In this document: in pieces, positions 1 through 13,713 of the stretch
How the letters are laid out: every line of letters begins with the position of its first letter
Position numbering within the stretch: the stretch's first letter is position 1
Assembly: GCF_000004075.3 (NCBI RefSeq)
Contig: NC_026657.2
Span: 4,898,001 to 4,962,000 of the forward strand
DNA: 64,000 nucleotides
From: Cucumis sativus
Lineage: Eukaryota > Streptophyta > Magnoliopsida > Cucurbitales > Cucurbitaceae
Direction of reading: 5' to 3'
The notes under the pieces: model-generated
What the model saw: the letters and a program-made list of their open reading frames with translations, nothing else
What the model was told of the DNA's origin: nothing
Databases searched by the model: none
Made by a program: the position numbers and the translations under genes

Positions 1-203
1 TCCGATTCCTTTACAAATTCAAACTCCAAATAAATATCTTAAATCCAAAATTTCAAAACTAACCGAAACATCCAAATCTTCGTGAATTTACATATTTTGG
101 ATTTTCTCAACAATAATAGTTTAATTTAATCATTAAAAACCAAATTATAATTCAATTAATTCAAGGTAATTAAATAAACTTTTTGAAAGTTTGGGATGTT
201 ACA
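1..203 (-). mobile_element. LTR end fragment (probable Ty3/gypsy)
   Basis: Read on the minus strand this stretch begins at 203 with TGTAACATCCCAAAC. A TGTAACATCCC start is typical of the 5' end of many plant Ty3/gypsy LTRs. The rest runs off the left edge, so length, partner LTR and target duplication cannot be seen. The family assignment rests only on the terminal motif. Confidence 0.4.
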
Positions 204-988
204 CTTTTTATTAAAATATATCATTCACACGTCTCCGCATGAATGTTTATGACATTTGCAACTATTACAAGGTGGGTCAACGTATCTATAATGTCACCGT
301 GATAAGGGTGTGATAAGACATTCATGCTCAGCATATATAATAGATCCTTAAGTTATTAATTAAACATGATCCACATGTATGTCGTTGACATACTATTCAA
401 GATTTCATATGAAAACCTCAAATTCTTACTTTTAATGAATAAATTAATCATCTAATTAATTTCTATGCTTGAGGAACAATTTTCAACCTACACATATGCA
501 AAATAAGATATTCAAACTACAACTTACAATTTTTCACTAGAAACTCAAATTTTCCTAACACAAAATTGTGGTTTGTCGATGTAAAAAAACAAAGACAATT
601 ATATAGAAGAAAAGAACAGAAATTTTTTTTGTATTCCATAAAAATAAGTTAAAAGATCTCTAATGCAACAACATTGGAATAAAAAGAACAATGGCAATAC
701 ATTAAATTTGCACATTTACAAAAACCATCAAACATACTTCAAGTTTTTTTAAAAATGATATAATTGTTGTTCCTAAAAACTTACACAATACTATCCCTAA
801 ATCAGAACTATAGAGAAGCCTTGTATTTGTAATGCAATTACAGCCTACTTTTCTCTATCTATTGCCAAAACCAATAAAGAAGAATCAACAAAATTGTGTT
901 TTGAACTTTAATTAATAAACAAAACAAAAAGTGTGGCAAGCCAAGAACATAATTAAAGTCACAATAACATTCCCCAGTCTTCGAAAAG
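204..988. other. AT-rich spacer downstream of OCT4
   Basis: There is no convincing coding region. It will contain the 3' UTR and polyadenylation region of the minus-strand OCT4 gene, whose stop codon is at 989-991. The 210-420 part has retroelement-like composition, but I could not assign a family. Confidence 0.4.
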
Positions 989-3900
989 TTAGGCATCACA
1001 ATTCAAATTACAAACTCTTTCCCCATCTTCCATTCCTCCCATTGTATCATACAAAGGCTTATTCAAAGTCTCCGGCAAGTAAAAGGCCAAAGCTCCTCCC
1101 ACAATCCCACACCCTGCAAACACCGCGAACGGCAGCCCTCCTCCCATCACCACCACAAACGGTGCCAATATCGCCCCCATCTGCGATGCCTGAGTTGCAC
1201 TCCCTAAGGCAGCGTTCCTAACAACCGTCGGAAACAGCTCCGCCGTGTAAATGTACAGGAGATTATAAGTCCCTGCCATCCCAAATATTCCCAACACTCC
1301 ACACCCCATTCTAATGACCTTCCAAATCCCCACTCCCTTCATTAAACTCCCAGCCCAACAGAACACCCCGCTGAACCATAATGTCCCTATTGCCAACGGC
1401 TTCCTCCCACACACGTCCAACAGCACCGCCGTGATCAAGAACGCCGGCATTTCCGCCACTGCGTTAACTGCTACGTTCATGTAAATGTTCGTGTCGAGAT
1501 TCACAACATTCAAGCTCAACCCATAGTACACAACAGCGCACATGAAATTAATAGCCACAGCTAGTATCAACCGTATTCGAGTAATAGGAGAGCGGATGAC
1601 ATCCAGTAGTGAGCCCGATTGGGTGGATCCTTGGATTTCGTCGCGCTTGGTGTCTTCATCTAGGGCGAGAAACACTCCATCGGGGAGGTGGTTTCCATTT
1701 GCTTTGGCTATAGCAGCCATGAGGTTTGTGGCCTCGGTGACCCTGCCACGGACGAGGAACCACCGAGGGGATTCAGAGAGGAAAGGAAGGACAAGGAGAA
1801 TGAAGAAGAAGGAAGGGAGAGAGGAGGCAATGTAGAGATGGCGCCATGAATTGAAGAAGTAGGCAATGGCGGAGAGGGCAGCAATGCCGAAGGAGAAGAA
1901 GTAGAAGGTAGACATTCCAGCGATGCCGCGTTTGGTGGGGCCGACGGGCTCGGTTGCAAGGACAAAGGCGCAGAGACCGACACCGCCGGTGCTGAAGCCG
2001 GTGAGGAAGCGGAGGAGAGTGTAGATGTAGTAAGTGGGAGAAAAAGCGGTTGCAATTCCAAAAATGGCGTTCAGAATGCATACTACTGTGAGAGATCCTT
2101 TTCTTCCCAATTTAGAATCTGAAAGATGCCCAAAAACTCCTGCACCTGCATCAACATACTATTTCAATTTTTAATAACCACCCTCATTTTCCATTCTATG
2201 TATTAATTCAATTACTTTCAAATTTAATTGCAAATTCTTAACCCAATGTAATCATTTTACTATTTTCACACAAAATTAAAACTACTCTTCCTACGTTATC
2301 ATCCTACATCATCTATTATAATGTTATCACTCGAAAGATTATTCTACTCATTATGGGTAATTTTGGACTAAAGAGCAAAGTTGTCCCAAGAGATTTTGTG
2401 GGCGTAAATGGGCCAAAACCCAATCCGAACTGCTTGATCATTAATTACCTAGCAAAAACCATCAGATATTATCCCATCTGAGTCGTCTTACCAATGGAAT
2501 CAGAAAAAAAAAAGATCTTAAATAGATTTGAAACACGATCCTAAAAGGATCAAAGCAATGAACTTTATAAATATACTATGGAGTAACTGAGCACGATAGA
2601 TCGCAAGTTGATTCACTAGAGGCCAAAATTGATCTGTTAGAGAAGGAGAGGAGTTCATCAATTTTTTTTACAATGTTCTTAAATACACCGGACTTGAGTT
2701 TGGACCTCGAAAACATTTATATTAATAACATAAAGCTTCTCTATGTTTTATCTTATACTTCAATTGAAACACTCTATCACTATGTAAATACAATCATATC
2801 CTTCCAAAGACCAACAACTAAAAAGAAAGAGGCTTCAATTTCCACAAGACTGTCAATGGAATAAGCCAGAGGCGCAAACCCTTTTTGACCCACTAATAGT
2901 TTATTCTCTATTCCATTTTGGAATATTCTTCTCAATTCTCAACCTTACCTTCATACATCCAAATACGATATATGTTCTCGACATCTATTATATGATATCA
3001 CGTCCATATCAAATATGATATATCTTATCGACATCTATATACACACACACACGAAGATAAGACATGCAAGTTTATGATTTAATTTCTATTTAAAATGAAA
3101 AAAAAAAAAGGAAAAAAGGAAAAGGAAATACTGTATTGATATGGGAAAATTTTGAATGCTAATTTGACAGTTATTATTCAATTTGGACAACCACAAAGCC
3201 AATCACTTTATTTTGCTTTGTTTTGGTTTTTGTTTTCTTAATTAAGGATAATTGCTTTTGTCTTCCATTAATCCTATCGTCTTCCAAAATTTTATAAAAT
3301 TATTAATATATATATATATATATAGGAAAATTTTTATTTTTATTGTTGTAGAAGGTTTAATATTTCAAGTTTAGTTGTACTGAATCTCTTTCTTCTATTT
3401 TTCTATTTGTAATCAATGTGTAGAATTTTTCCACGCATGCTTTGAAAGCCAAAAGCCTTATATGATTTGACTAGTCGGGTGGGGCAAGACCGCGAACACA
3501 TTTAACGCATTACAATAATGCTTATAATACTACTTGTTTAGTATGATAAAGGTAAAGGTATTTGGAGGCATTCTAATAACTAATATAAATTTATCTCAGT
3601 TTAATAATTAAAGTTTTTGCTCGAATTATAGGTTTTTATTTTAGTTAAGTTGCAAGACATATGCTTTTTTTTTTTCTTAATCTCATTTTAAATATTTTCA
3701 GGTGGTTGATTTTGATATTCTAAAATATTTATTTTATTATGTTGTAGATATCTCTAATACACATGACACCGCCTTGACCAAAACCAAAGCAAGTTTTTTC
3801 TTTTTCAAATTTTTAAGGCATATTAAATTAAACATATTTTTTTAAAAAAAAATTGTAAGACAAAAAGAATTAAACATATTTAATTTTAAAGTTGGTATGA

Positions 3901-4931
3901 CAAACACTAACCCTACTTTCTTTGGGGTAAAATTTTATTTGTGTTTTAGTATTTTATTTGTTTTTAGAGTATAAATAATTTGTTATTTTTAGTATTTTGA
4001 AAAACAACTTTTCTGCACTTGGTTCAAACTTACAATGATGATGTCAATACTATCAATCCCAGTTCAGTTCACTTCTTTTAACAAAAGAGAGACTGAATTA
4101 AATCTGTATCTTTGTTAAAGAAATATGTGCTAGGGAAGGGAAATACAACAAACAAAAAAACAATAAAAGAGAAAATTTTGTTTTTACTTGAGTTTAATAA
4201 TTTTGAAACTGACAAAAAGTTGTTTTTTTTCTTTTCAAAAGAGGCAATAAGATAGAACTTGTTTTTACTTGAGTTTAATAATTTTAAAAGAGAGGTTTTA
4301 AAGTAATTTTGAAAAGATAATGATTGAGATAACGCTTTTCAAGTTGATTTTAATTGAGTAGCAAGTAAAGCTGGCACAAAAAATGCTTCTCAACATTCAA
4401 TTCAATCATATCCAAATGGCTAAGAAATTTGTTTGGTTTCAATTATCATAATCAACGTTATGAATTAACAAAAATAAGAAAAATAAGAAACATATATAGT
4501 TATAGAGAGAGAGAGAGAGAGATGGGAAACTGACCAATCATACAGCCGCCAAAAAACAAGGCCTGAACCAATCCAACCTTATACTTATCACCGCAAATCA
4601 ATCCCCATTCAGACACCGTCGATATCCCCGCCCCTCCGCTCCACCTCCACCACCCTGCTTCTATCCCACAAACCCCACCCTTCTCCTCATCACACCCCGA
4701 ACCGGATCCAACACAAACCCATTCCGGCTCCCGGTCCGCGAATATCATAACCATAGTATGAAACGCCTCAAGCGCCCATGCCAGGCTCGTCAGGACAAAG
4801 TGCTTCAGTTGCCATCTCCCAAACTCCCCGCAGTGCTTCTCTAGCATCTCGTCCACCGTCAACCTTTCCGATATTTCCTTCTCCGGCGCCCCCAGAAGAG
4901 GCCACCGGATTTCCCCCGACGTCTCCCTCAT
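989..4931 (-). CDS. OCT4: organic cation/carnitine transporter, OCT4-like (MFS)
   Basis: This is a major facilitator transporter of the plant organic cation/carnitine family; Arabidopsis OCT4 has been reported at the tonoplast. I read two exons, complement(4535..4931) and complement(989..2145), joined by a 2.4-kb GT-AG intron (donor GTCAGT, acceptor GCAG). They sum to 1554 bp, or 517 aa, the normal family length. Exon 1 carries the LTVDEMLEKHCGEFGRWQLK start and the WALEAFHTMVMIFADREPEW first-helix region typical of OCT4. The splice restores MIGAGVFGHLSDSKLGRKGSL, which contains the MFS loop 2-3 motif. Exon 2 has the ESPRW signature near residue 257, the GRKPL loop 8-9 motif and the LPETLNKPLYDTM tail. 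The start is the first ATG in frame with this conserved N terminus. A second, eroded exon 1 lies at 11156-11335. The domain evidence is seen directly; the OCT4 label over OCT2/3 is from family knowledge. Confidence 0.9.
4505..4522. repeat. (GA)n microsatellite in OCT4 intron
   Basis: Nine GA units lie 11 bp from the OCT4 exon 1 splice donor. On the transcribed strand this reads as a CT-rich tract just downstream of the donor. Confidence 0.8.
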
Positions 4932-5055
4932 TGCCCTCCCTCGCTCCCCAAATCTCTCCTTCTTTTATATATAATTTCTCTCCTCCCCAAGAGAGAGCGA
5001 TGGTTTCTTTTCTTTTTTTTTTTGTGTGTGTGTATTTTGGAATGTGATGCATCTG

Positions 5056-5063
5056 TTTATATA
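5056..5063 (-). promoter_or_regulatory. candidate TATA box of OCT4
   Basis: Minus-strand TATATAAA lies 125 bp upstream of the OCT4 ATG, leaving room for a 5' UTR of about 95 nt. A second TATATAAA at 4964-4971 is only about 33 bp from the ATG and would leave almost no leader, so I prefer this one. Inference from motif and spacing only. Confidence 0.35.
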
Positions 5064-6240
5064 TACACACAATTTTCTTTTGGGTTACGGGAACACTTGG
5101 CGCGTATGGCCCACCATTGTCCATGAGGATGTTGGGTGTTCACTGTTTTCAGATTTGAAAATTATCTTCATCACTCCTAACCATTACCTTTTTTTAAAAC
5201 AAAAAGGATTTAAACATATTGTTGTCTTGCCATTTGTGATATATTCATATAATTATTATTATTCTCTCTAGGTATGGTTAAAACTTAATTACAATTCCTA
5301 GATGTGATCGTAGATTTTTTTTTTGTTTATTCACTACAATTTTAATGTTTTGAAAATATACTACAATTTAAAAATTATCCAATATATATTATTTAAAAGA
5401 CAAACATAAATACAATTTTAAACATACAAATACGAGTCTTTCATAAAATAAAACAAAACGACCAAAATACTTACACTATAACAAATTTGAAAACAGAAAA
5501 AGCTCACCGACCTATCATGAATTTCTTTTTAAAATGCTCCAAAATTATCATCTGGCACGTCTAATATTTCTTTTTAGTATTGATTTGAATTGTCAAATCT
5601 CAACGATTTTTTTAAGATCTTTTTTAAATTTTTTATATTTATCACACGACATAGACCATCAAATAATAACAGTTAAAGAAAATAAAAGAAAAATTTGAGA
5701 AAAAAGAATAAAAGGAAGAATCAAAATTGAAAATTTGCTATAAAGTAAGGACAAATATAAAATTTTAAAAAAATAATCGGTTTAATAGAGTTTTCTTAAA
5801 TTGTTTTATGGGTTGTATATATTTTGAAGTTTTTTTCCATTTATAAAAATTAACTTAGAAATATTTGAAATACATTGTTTTAAATATATTTAAAATACTT
5901 TTTTTTAGATATTAATATAAGATAATTTTTAAAAATAACCAAATATTAAGGCAAAAAATGTAATTGCACTAATGTAATGTATTGTGTTATATATGATTTA
6001 TAATTTTTTGTTGGGGAAACGTATAATCAATAATTAGGATTATTATAAAATATAATGAGGTAAAATTGTATTTTATGTTGAGTGAGATGTGAAGTTGGAA
6101 ATTTATAAAATATATAAATAAAAAAATGAAATCAAGCTTCACATGTTAGAGAGGCAAATAATAAAGTAATGGATAATAAAATAACAAATATAGAGGATGA
6201 GAAAGAAAAAATAGATTGATTCTCACTAAACTCAAGATTT

Positions 6241-8449
6241 TGTCCAGATTTTGAAGTTTTGACTTCAGATGGGTGAGGGAGGATGAGGCATCCACCTCGA
6301 AGTTTATTTTATTTTATTGTTTATTATTAATGATTTTGATCTTTCACTTCCCAGATTTAGGTATCTATAACACTAATTGAGAATATCAAATTTAAAATCT
6401 CATCATTTTGGGCGTAAGTATATAGTTCATATATTTGCGAAATAAGCACTGGAAGAGGCCAAAAGGTCATCACAAGAGGGTAATGAAGTTATTGGAATCC
6501 CAATACGGTATCACGTGGTGGGGATTCAATACTGACCTTCCATTACAATCAATTTTTATATTACAAACAACCATTTCATTTTTTATTTTCTTCTCTTTCA
6601 AATATATCACTTTTAGTTTTCATCACTCTATAAAAACACTCAAATTCTTAAATAAATTAATACATAAAGCAATCTTAAAGTAACCTAAAACAAAAACAAA
6701 ATTTAGCAACTTTTTCTTTTAGTTTCTACAATTTTTATATCATTTTTTGAAGACACACATTTATATAAGCTCAACTTTTAGAGAGCGAGATCTTTTCCTA
6801 ACAATTGGTCTATTGGTTTTTAAAGCTATATTTCTCTCCCCTACTATTTTACCTCTAAACTTATTCCACACCTATAATTATCAAATTTCTAACCAAATTT
6901 CACTCTTCAATTTAGTTAAATAAATAAAAAAAATATTTAATTAAATTCAAATTTAACGACAGATCACTATATTTTAATATTTGATTGTGACAAAATCTTT
7001 CATAATTTTATTTCGACTTATCAATTTTTCTTTTTTCTTCATTTTGGATCAGAAAATGGAAGAGTTGTGTGAATAAAAAAATGCAAAAGAGGTTCATGGC
7101 CGAGGGTACGGTAAAGATGCCCAAATAATAGTTATTTTGGAATGTACTTGTTGTGTTCAAAACGACGTTAATAAGGATTCAAATTTAATGACACTACAAA
7201 TTCAAATCCAATAATTTATTAAATATTCAATCCATAAATATTTGATTAATTTTAGTTCCATAAAACCATAAATTCTAAATCAAATATTCCATGATTATTT
7301 GTCAGGTTGAACTTCATGACCCTTTTTTTTTTTGGTTTTTATCGATTTTTTTTATTATTTTGCATTATCCAATTGTACAATGTAATTGACATTCACCGTT
7401 TAACTGCATTCCAAATAAATAAATAAAATATATATTTTATTTTGTTTCAATGCTATTATGTTTGTCGTCGTTTGTTAAATCGATTAATAACGATACACAG
7501 TTTTCCAATATTGCACTTACAACATCAATTTTAAAAAATAGATATAATTTATTTCCCAAACATCAATTAATTGATTGACACGTAAGCTTGCATACAAAAA
7601 GTTCAAAAGTAGTTAGTTTAGCTATTTTTCAAAAATATCTTTAAAGTTTGTGATTTTTCAAATATAGCAAAAAAATAATCAAATCCATGATTTTATATGT
7701 GTGGGCTAAACATGATTTTTTTTTTACTATTTTCGCAAATAATAAAGTACGTGTTATAGACGTAGGTTATGTTTGAATTGAATTAAGAAAAAATGTTTTC
7801 AATAAATTCATCTTTGTTACGCTCTTTTTTCTAAAAATTGTTTAAAATATACTTAAAATTTTGGTTTAAATGACTTCCAAACACTTTTGTTTTTTTTTTC
7901 AAAACAATTTATTTTCTAAATTAAACCCTTGAAAATGTAATCCAAACAGATTAATTGTTATAACTTATTTTGTTATTTTTGCAAGTGGCCAATTAAAAAT
8001 ATAAATATTTATGTATTTGATTTAGGATACGAATTTTTTAAAAACAAACACAAGAGTACGAATTAAAAAAAAAAAAATTATCATAACTCTTCTTGCTTAT
8101 TCCTTCTCCTGAACAAAGATGATAGTAATTTTTTCCATTTTCGATAATCCTTCCTTTTTCGTAATCTTTTCACCCTTTATTTCCTTTCTTCCTCCAAACA
8201 GTCCTTAAGATATGAATTATAGTAAGTAGAAGTATTATAATCAAAATGTAAGTAAGTATAATAAGTATCTTTACAACCTGATAGAGTAAAAATGAAACGA
8301 ATGTGAAAGGGATGAACCTCAATTATTATAAGGTGAAAAAGAAAGGGCAATGGGCATGTGGACCCACAAAGCCACGTGTTTAAAAAGTTCAAAAGGAAGG
8401 AATCTTTGAAGGAAAGGGCTGAGGAAAAGGGTTATGTATTAATAAAATA
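6241..8449. other. AT-rich spacer between the two duplication copies
   Basis: No gene was recognised. It is AT-rich with long A and T runs and no reading frame resembling a known family. The duplicated block starts again at about 8450. Confidence 0.5.
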
Positions 8450-10004
8450 AAAGCTTCTCTATGCGTTTTATAGTTCACTTGGAAAATACAAATCATATCC
8501 TTCCAAAAACCACCAGTTTAAAAGAGAAAAAAGGCTTCAGTTTTCACAAGATGGAAGAGGCGCAAACCCTTTTTGACCCTCTCATCGCTTCTTTTCTATT
8601 ACATTTTCCAATATTCTTTTCATTTCTCAACCTTACCCTCATACCTCCAAATATGGTATATCTTATCCACATCCATTATATCATATCACGTCCATATCAA
8701 AAATAATTTGACAAAAATTAAAAAACAAAAGGAAGTAGCTCACTCATCTTATCAAACAAACAACAGAGTTATGTTCATTTTTGTAAGGCAAACATTCAAC
8801 ATCCCTTGTTTAGGAGGAAAGTTAGAAAACATACCTTTCAAAATAAGTAATTTTTTTCGTATACGTGCTTCCTAACAAATTCAAATTTTCAGTTTCAATT
8901 TAAACATTGAAAATAGACACTAATAAAATTCTATCAATCTAATTATATTTTTATAAATATTTATATTTGATAATGTCATTCTTTTTAGTAGACGTAGTTT
9001 CATTTTTCTTTTTCTTTTTCTTTTTAGGATCAAACGGTAGAATTAGACTTTTGAATTGAATTCTTTTTAATCAATATCTTACTTTTTTTTTTTTTTGCTA
9101 AAGAAAGGAAACATGAAAAGAATAATATATGAAGAAGACATGCAAGTTTATGATTTAATTTCCATTTAAAAAGAAAAATAGAAGAAAAGGAAAATGAAAT
9201 ACTCTATTGATATGGAAAAATTTTGAATGCTAATTTGACCGTTATTATTCAATTTGGACAACCACAAAGCCAATCAATTTATTTTGCTTTGTTTTGTTTT
9301 TTGTTTTTTTAATTAAGGATAATTGCTTTTGCCTTCTATTGAGGGGAGTTTGAAAAAAAAACAAAAAAAATAATAATTATGATAAAATGATGTCACCTAC
9401 AATTTTAAATTACAAAAATAGTAAATTTAGAAGCATATTATCATCTGTTTTTTTATTTCATAATACTCCTAATGTATGTATACATGTATATAGGAAAAGT
9501 TATTTTTATTGTTGTACAAGGTTTAATATTTCAAGTTTAGTTGTATTGAATCTTAATAGATGGATACTTTAGGTTTTTTCTTCTTCTTATTTTTCTATTT
9601 GTAATCAATGGGTAGAATTTTGTTTCCACCTGGAAGACATCTAATGCATTACAATACTATTGTTTAGTATGATAAAGGTAAAGATATTTGAAGGCATCCT
9701 AATCACTGAGATAAATTTATCTCAGTTGAACCATTAAAGTTTTGCTTAAATTATCATGTTTTTATTTTAGTTTAAGTTGCAAGACAGTTTTATTTTTAAT
9801 CTCATTCTAAATATTTTCAGATTGTTGATTTTGATATTCTAAAATATTTATTTATCATGTTGTAGATAACTAATACAGATGACCTTGTTTCTTTTTCAAT
9901 TTTTTAAGGCCTAATATTAAATTAAACATACTTTTTTTCTTTGAAAAAATTGTAAACCTTTGATTTTAAAGTTAGAAGAGAAGTACTAGTAAGACAAACA
10001 CAAG

Positions 10005-10780
10005 TTATGTTATGCGTCAAATGAAAATAGTAAAATTAACAAAAAATATTTTTTTAAAAAATAAAATTTTAACACATACTCAATTACACTCAATTACCTA
10101 TTGTGAGTTAGTAATTAGAGAAGTAGCTAGGAGAACACATAAACCAATAAACAATAAATCATAAATACATGAGTTTAGTAATCCAGTTCGATTGCCACGC
10201 ATCTACGTTTGAAAAGTCTTAAACCTATGATAAGAGATTACATTACTCGTGTAGTAATTGATTGTTACAATGATATAATTGAGGGTACAACATCAGGAAC
10301 CAATGTGCTGACCATTAACGGACTCAATAATCAAAATCGAATTGTACAATAACAATTATCATAACATTAATAGGATTACTTCCTTTAATCAATGTCCACT
10401 TGCAATCCTAGCTTCAAGCATCCTTGATAATTAGTTGATCGATTTCTTATGTGTCAGAATTTTGTACCGTCACACATTAGTTCTCGAAAGTGTATCCTGA
10501 ACGTTTACCACTTGTTATAATATGAACGTTTATCACTTGGATCATAGTATGTTTTTTAATAATGCAAAATCACACAAGAACACCCATTTTTATGAATGAC
10601 ACTGCAACTATATATAATAATTTAAACAAAAGTAAACCCTAGAATAATAATTCAAATCCCATCCCAATATAGAGGGATATGATAACAAACAATTTTAAAA
10701 CCTCAACCAAATTAAATTAATTAAAACAAAATAAAGGAAGTTGGAATCCATAACTAACACTTTTAATAGTACTATTAAAG
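10005..10780. mobile_element. insertion in duplication copy 2 (unclassified, LTR-like)
   Basis: This sequence interrupts copy 2 relative to copy 1. It contains 'gtaatccagttcgattgcc' and other motifs reminiscent of plant retroelement LTR or leader regions. I could not find clean terminal repeats or a target duplication. It ends near a local repeat of 'ctaaataattttgttgtttt'. Confidence 0.35.
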
Positions 10781-11155
10781 GTAAATAATTTTGTTGTTTT
10801 TATTATTTTGGAAAAAAACTAAATAATTTTGTTGTTTTTATTATTTTGAAAAAAAACTACTTTTCTATCCTTGGCTTCTATTATTGTTATTATTTTTGTG
10901 GAATAGAAAGGTAGAGTGATGATGTCAATACTATAAATCTCAGTTAACTTCTTTTAACAAAAAGAGTGACTAAATTAAATCTGTATCTATCTTTAAATTA
11001 AAATATATGGTAGAGAAGGGAAATATAACAAAGGAAAAGCAATGAAAGAGAAAATTTTGTTTTTACTTTGAGTTTAATAATTTTGGAACTGACAAAAAGT
11101 AAAATTTTCTTTTTATTCAAAACACAGGCAATTAAGATAGAGACGTTTCAAAGGA

Positions 11156-11335
11156 TAATATCATAACCATAGTATGAAAGGCAGCCAGGCTCCTCAGGAC
11201 AAACTGCTTCAGTCGCCATCTCCCAAACTCCCCGCAATGCTTCCTCAGCATCTCCTCCACCGTCAACCTCTCTGATATTCCCTTCTCCGGCGCCGCCAGC
11301 AGAGACCACAGGATTTCCCCCGACGTCTCCCTCAT
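11156..11335 (-). pseudogene. orphan OCT4 exon 1 fragment
   Basis: Starting with ATG at 11335 it encodes RETSGEILWSLLAAPEKG, then LTVEEMLRKHCGEFGRW, then LAAFHTMVMI. It matches OCT4 exon 1 but has lost the four residues WALE in frame. Homology ends after MVMI, so the cysteine-rich loop, the second half of the exon and the splice donor are missing, and no second exon follows. It is a dead by-product of the block duplication. It still has an ATG and an open frame of about 68 codons, so gene finders may call it. Confidence 0.85.
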
Positions 11336-12020
11336 TGGCCTCCGAAGAAATGTGGGCGCATATCTGGCCATTGACCTGTGTTTCATCTCTATCTCTGGAG
11401 GATGTTGGCTGTTCACTGTTTTCAGATTTTAAAATTATCTTCATCACTTCTAACAATTATTTTTGTAAAAAAAGGATTTAAACATATTGGTGTGTTGCCA
11501 TTTGTGATATTTTCAAATAATTGTTATTCTCTCTATGGTATTATTTGTGTGAATGTGTTGTAGATTTTCCTTTTCTCAACTAGTTTATTATAAAAATACA
11601 TGACGAATTTAAATTTATCCAATATTTATTATTTAAAGATAAAGATAAATATAATTTTGAAACTGAAAATATTTGAAATACATTAGTTTGGATATTTAAT
11701 TTAGGATAGTTTTTTTAAATAACAAAATATAGCAAAATTCATTCAACTCTTTCATTTATTTAACATTTTTTTCCCTATATTTTGTACGAGGAGATGTATA
11801 ATCTATTATAAAATTGACATCATGCATGGAGGACAAATTTTTTTCCGCTTCCCTCACGTTTTAAAAAGTAAAATTGTATTTTCTTCGATGAGATACGAAG
11901 ATGGAAATTTATAAGATATATAAATAAATAGACTAGGTTATATGATAATAAAGTAAAAATAAAAAGAATAACAAAAAAAACAAAGTATATTGATTCTCAC
12001 TAAATTCAACATTTGTTACC

Positions 12021-13389
12021 TACGTACTACTTCATATATTCAATAATATATAAATAATGTTATCTTCAATATACTAAATATACCGTAGTGTATTTCGAAT
12101 ACGAAATATAAATTCTTACTAACCTTAAATGAACAATATATATTATAATATATTCGTAATCACTATTGTTTCAAACATAATTTATTATTTATTATATATA
12201 AAATGAATATTTAAAATAAAATACATAAACAAATAAATCGGTAGCATAACCTTTCATTCATAAAATATACAATGTATTGTTTCATACATATTATTCATAA
12301 ATCAATCAAATATTTAATCACTTTTTCATACAATTTTTTGGATTTTCAATTCTTTCGTCAAAGTCTCTACATTGCAAATATATTCAATTTTTCACTACTA
12401 GAGAACAACTAGCGTTTAATGACATATATTACATATACTCATTATAATTTTTTCTCATTTATGTTCATGTAAACATAAACAATTTTCATACATAACCACT
12501 ATTATTTTAAACATGACATATTATTTACCACGTAAGATATGCATATTTAAATAAAATACATAAACAAATTGATATAAAAACCTTTCATTAATAAAATATA
12601 CAACGTATTATTTAATATATACTATGAAATATATGAAAAATAATGCAAAACGAAAAAAAGAATGAACGGAGAGAAAAATTGGAAAGTGAAAGAGAAATAG
12701 GGAGGAAAGAATTTTTTAACAAAATCACAAAAAGAAAATAATTAAAGAACACTTTTATTATAATATTACCGTAATATAATTAATCACTTACCATATTTAC
12801 AGAAGATATCTAGTAAATGTAAACCTTAATCATGATCCACTTTTTTTTATTCTATTTTTTAATATAAAGATAGATAAATTTATGATTTTGACCTTATATT
12901 TACGTAAAATATTAGTCAATTTACAACACTTTTTTAATTTTTGAAAAATATATTATACACTTTTAGAGTATCCGAGTTAAATAACTTTTATATATACATG
13001 TAACAATGCTAATATTAGCCCAATCCACTCTTAGTAAGCCCAATTGTAAATTCCCAAGCCCAATTATGAAACAAAGACTCAACTCATAACCTAAAAGATT
13101 AACCTCTAAAACTAAATATACTAATCTAATACCTCGCGGCTCTAAGATGCACACCCTCCATCTTCTTCTTCCTTAATTCAAGTGTTTTCCTCTTCTCCTT
13201 TTTGAGTTCTCTCCTACTATCTCTGTCTCATTTTCAGTCCAATGCCCTTCTATTTTTCTTCATCTTCACTTCGTTAGACCGAACCAAATCGAACCGCCCC
13301 ATGCACATCCCTGTAAATCTTATCAATTCTCTTACTTTTACTTTTTACATTTATATATTAAGGTACATGACAAACAAGTTATTTTAACA
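12021..13389. other. AT-rich spacer
   Basis: No gene seen. Some stretches recur locally, such as 'aaataaaatacataaacaaat' near 12210 and 12550 and 'attcataaaatatacaatgtatt' near 12260 and 12590. This suggests a diverged short duplication. Confidence 0.4.
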
Positions 13390-13583
13390 CGAAATTTTGA
13401 AAATCATAGATGTCGATTTAGAACTGATATCGTACCTCTTTAATGTTGATTATAGTCTGACATTGTTGGTTTTTTAATGTCGGTTTAAACTGACATTAAA
13501 GCCAATCAACATTAAAGCTTTTTAATAACACTATAATAGATATCAGTTTTTAACCGACATTAAAGCCCAATTTTCTTATAGTG
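13390..13583. mobile_element. CACTA-type transposon terminus (right end)
   Basis: It ends in TTTTCTTATAGTG, the reverse complement of a CACTATAAGAAAA terminus. Just inside are repeated inverted motifs of the form 'taatgtcggtt..aaccgacattaaa', which look like subterminal transposase-binding repeats. The same motif family ends at 20339. No matching left end was found in the window. Confidence 0.55.
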
Positions 13584-13713
13584 AAATTAGACGGCAACTT
13601 CAGTTGCTTCATCTGTGCTCAATCATATATTGGTTGGCATCCCAAAACTCAAAACTCAATGCGATTTTGTTCGACTCAACTACTTCGAAGATATACAATA
13701 CCATTCACCCTTC

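Larger units (their letters stand above)
2730..6240. repeat. direct duplication block, copy 1
   Basis: This block covers the 5' part of OCT4 intron 1, all of OCT4 exon 1, its promoter and about 1.2 kb beyond. It matches 8450-12020 in the same orientation. Matching landmarks are 'aaagcttctctatg' at about 2731 versus 8451, 'gaggcgcaaaccctttttga' at about 2870 versus 8557, 'gatgatgtcaatactat' at about 4035 versus 10918, and 'ttgattctcactaaa' at about 6214 versus 11990. Many small indels show it is not recent. Boundaries are by eye, within about 50 bp. Confidence 0.75.
8450..12020. repeat. direct duplication block, copy 2
   Basis: This is the second copy of the 2730-6240 block. It carries the eroded OCT4 exon 1 and about 0.75 kb of sequence (roughly 10005-10780) absent from copy 1. 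Relative to copy 1 it has lost the segment between about 4260 and 4745, which includes the 3' half of exon 1 and the splice donor. Confidence 0.75.

Noticed and set aside
931..1835. Plus-strand open frames opposite OCT4 exon 2
   Set aside because: They are antisense shadows of a conserved, GC-rich transporter exon; the encoded peptides are proline/arginine-rich noise.
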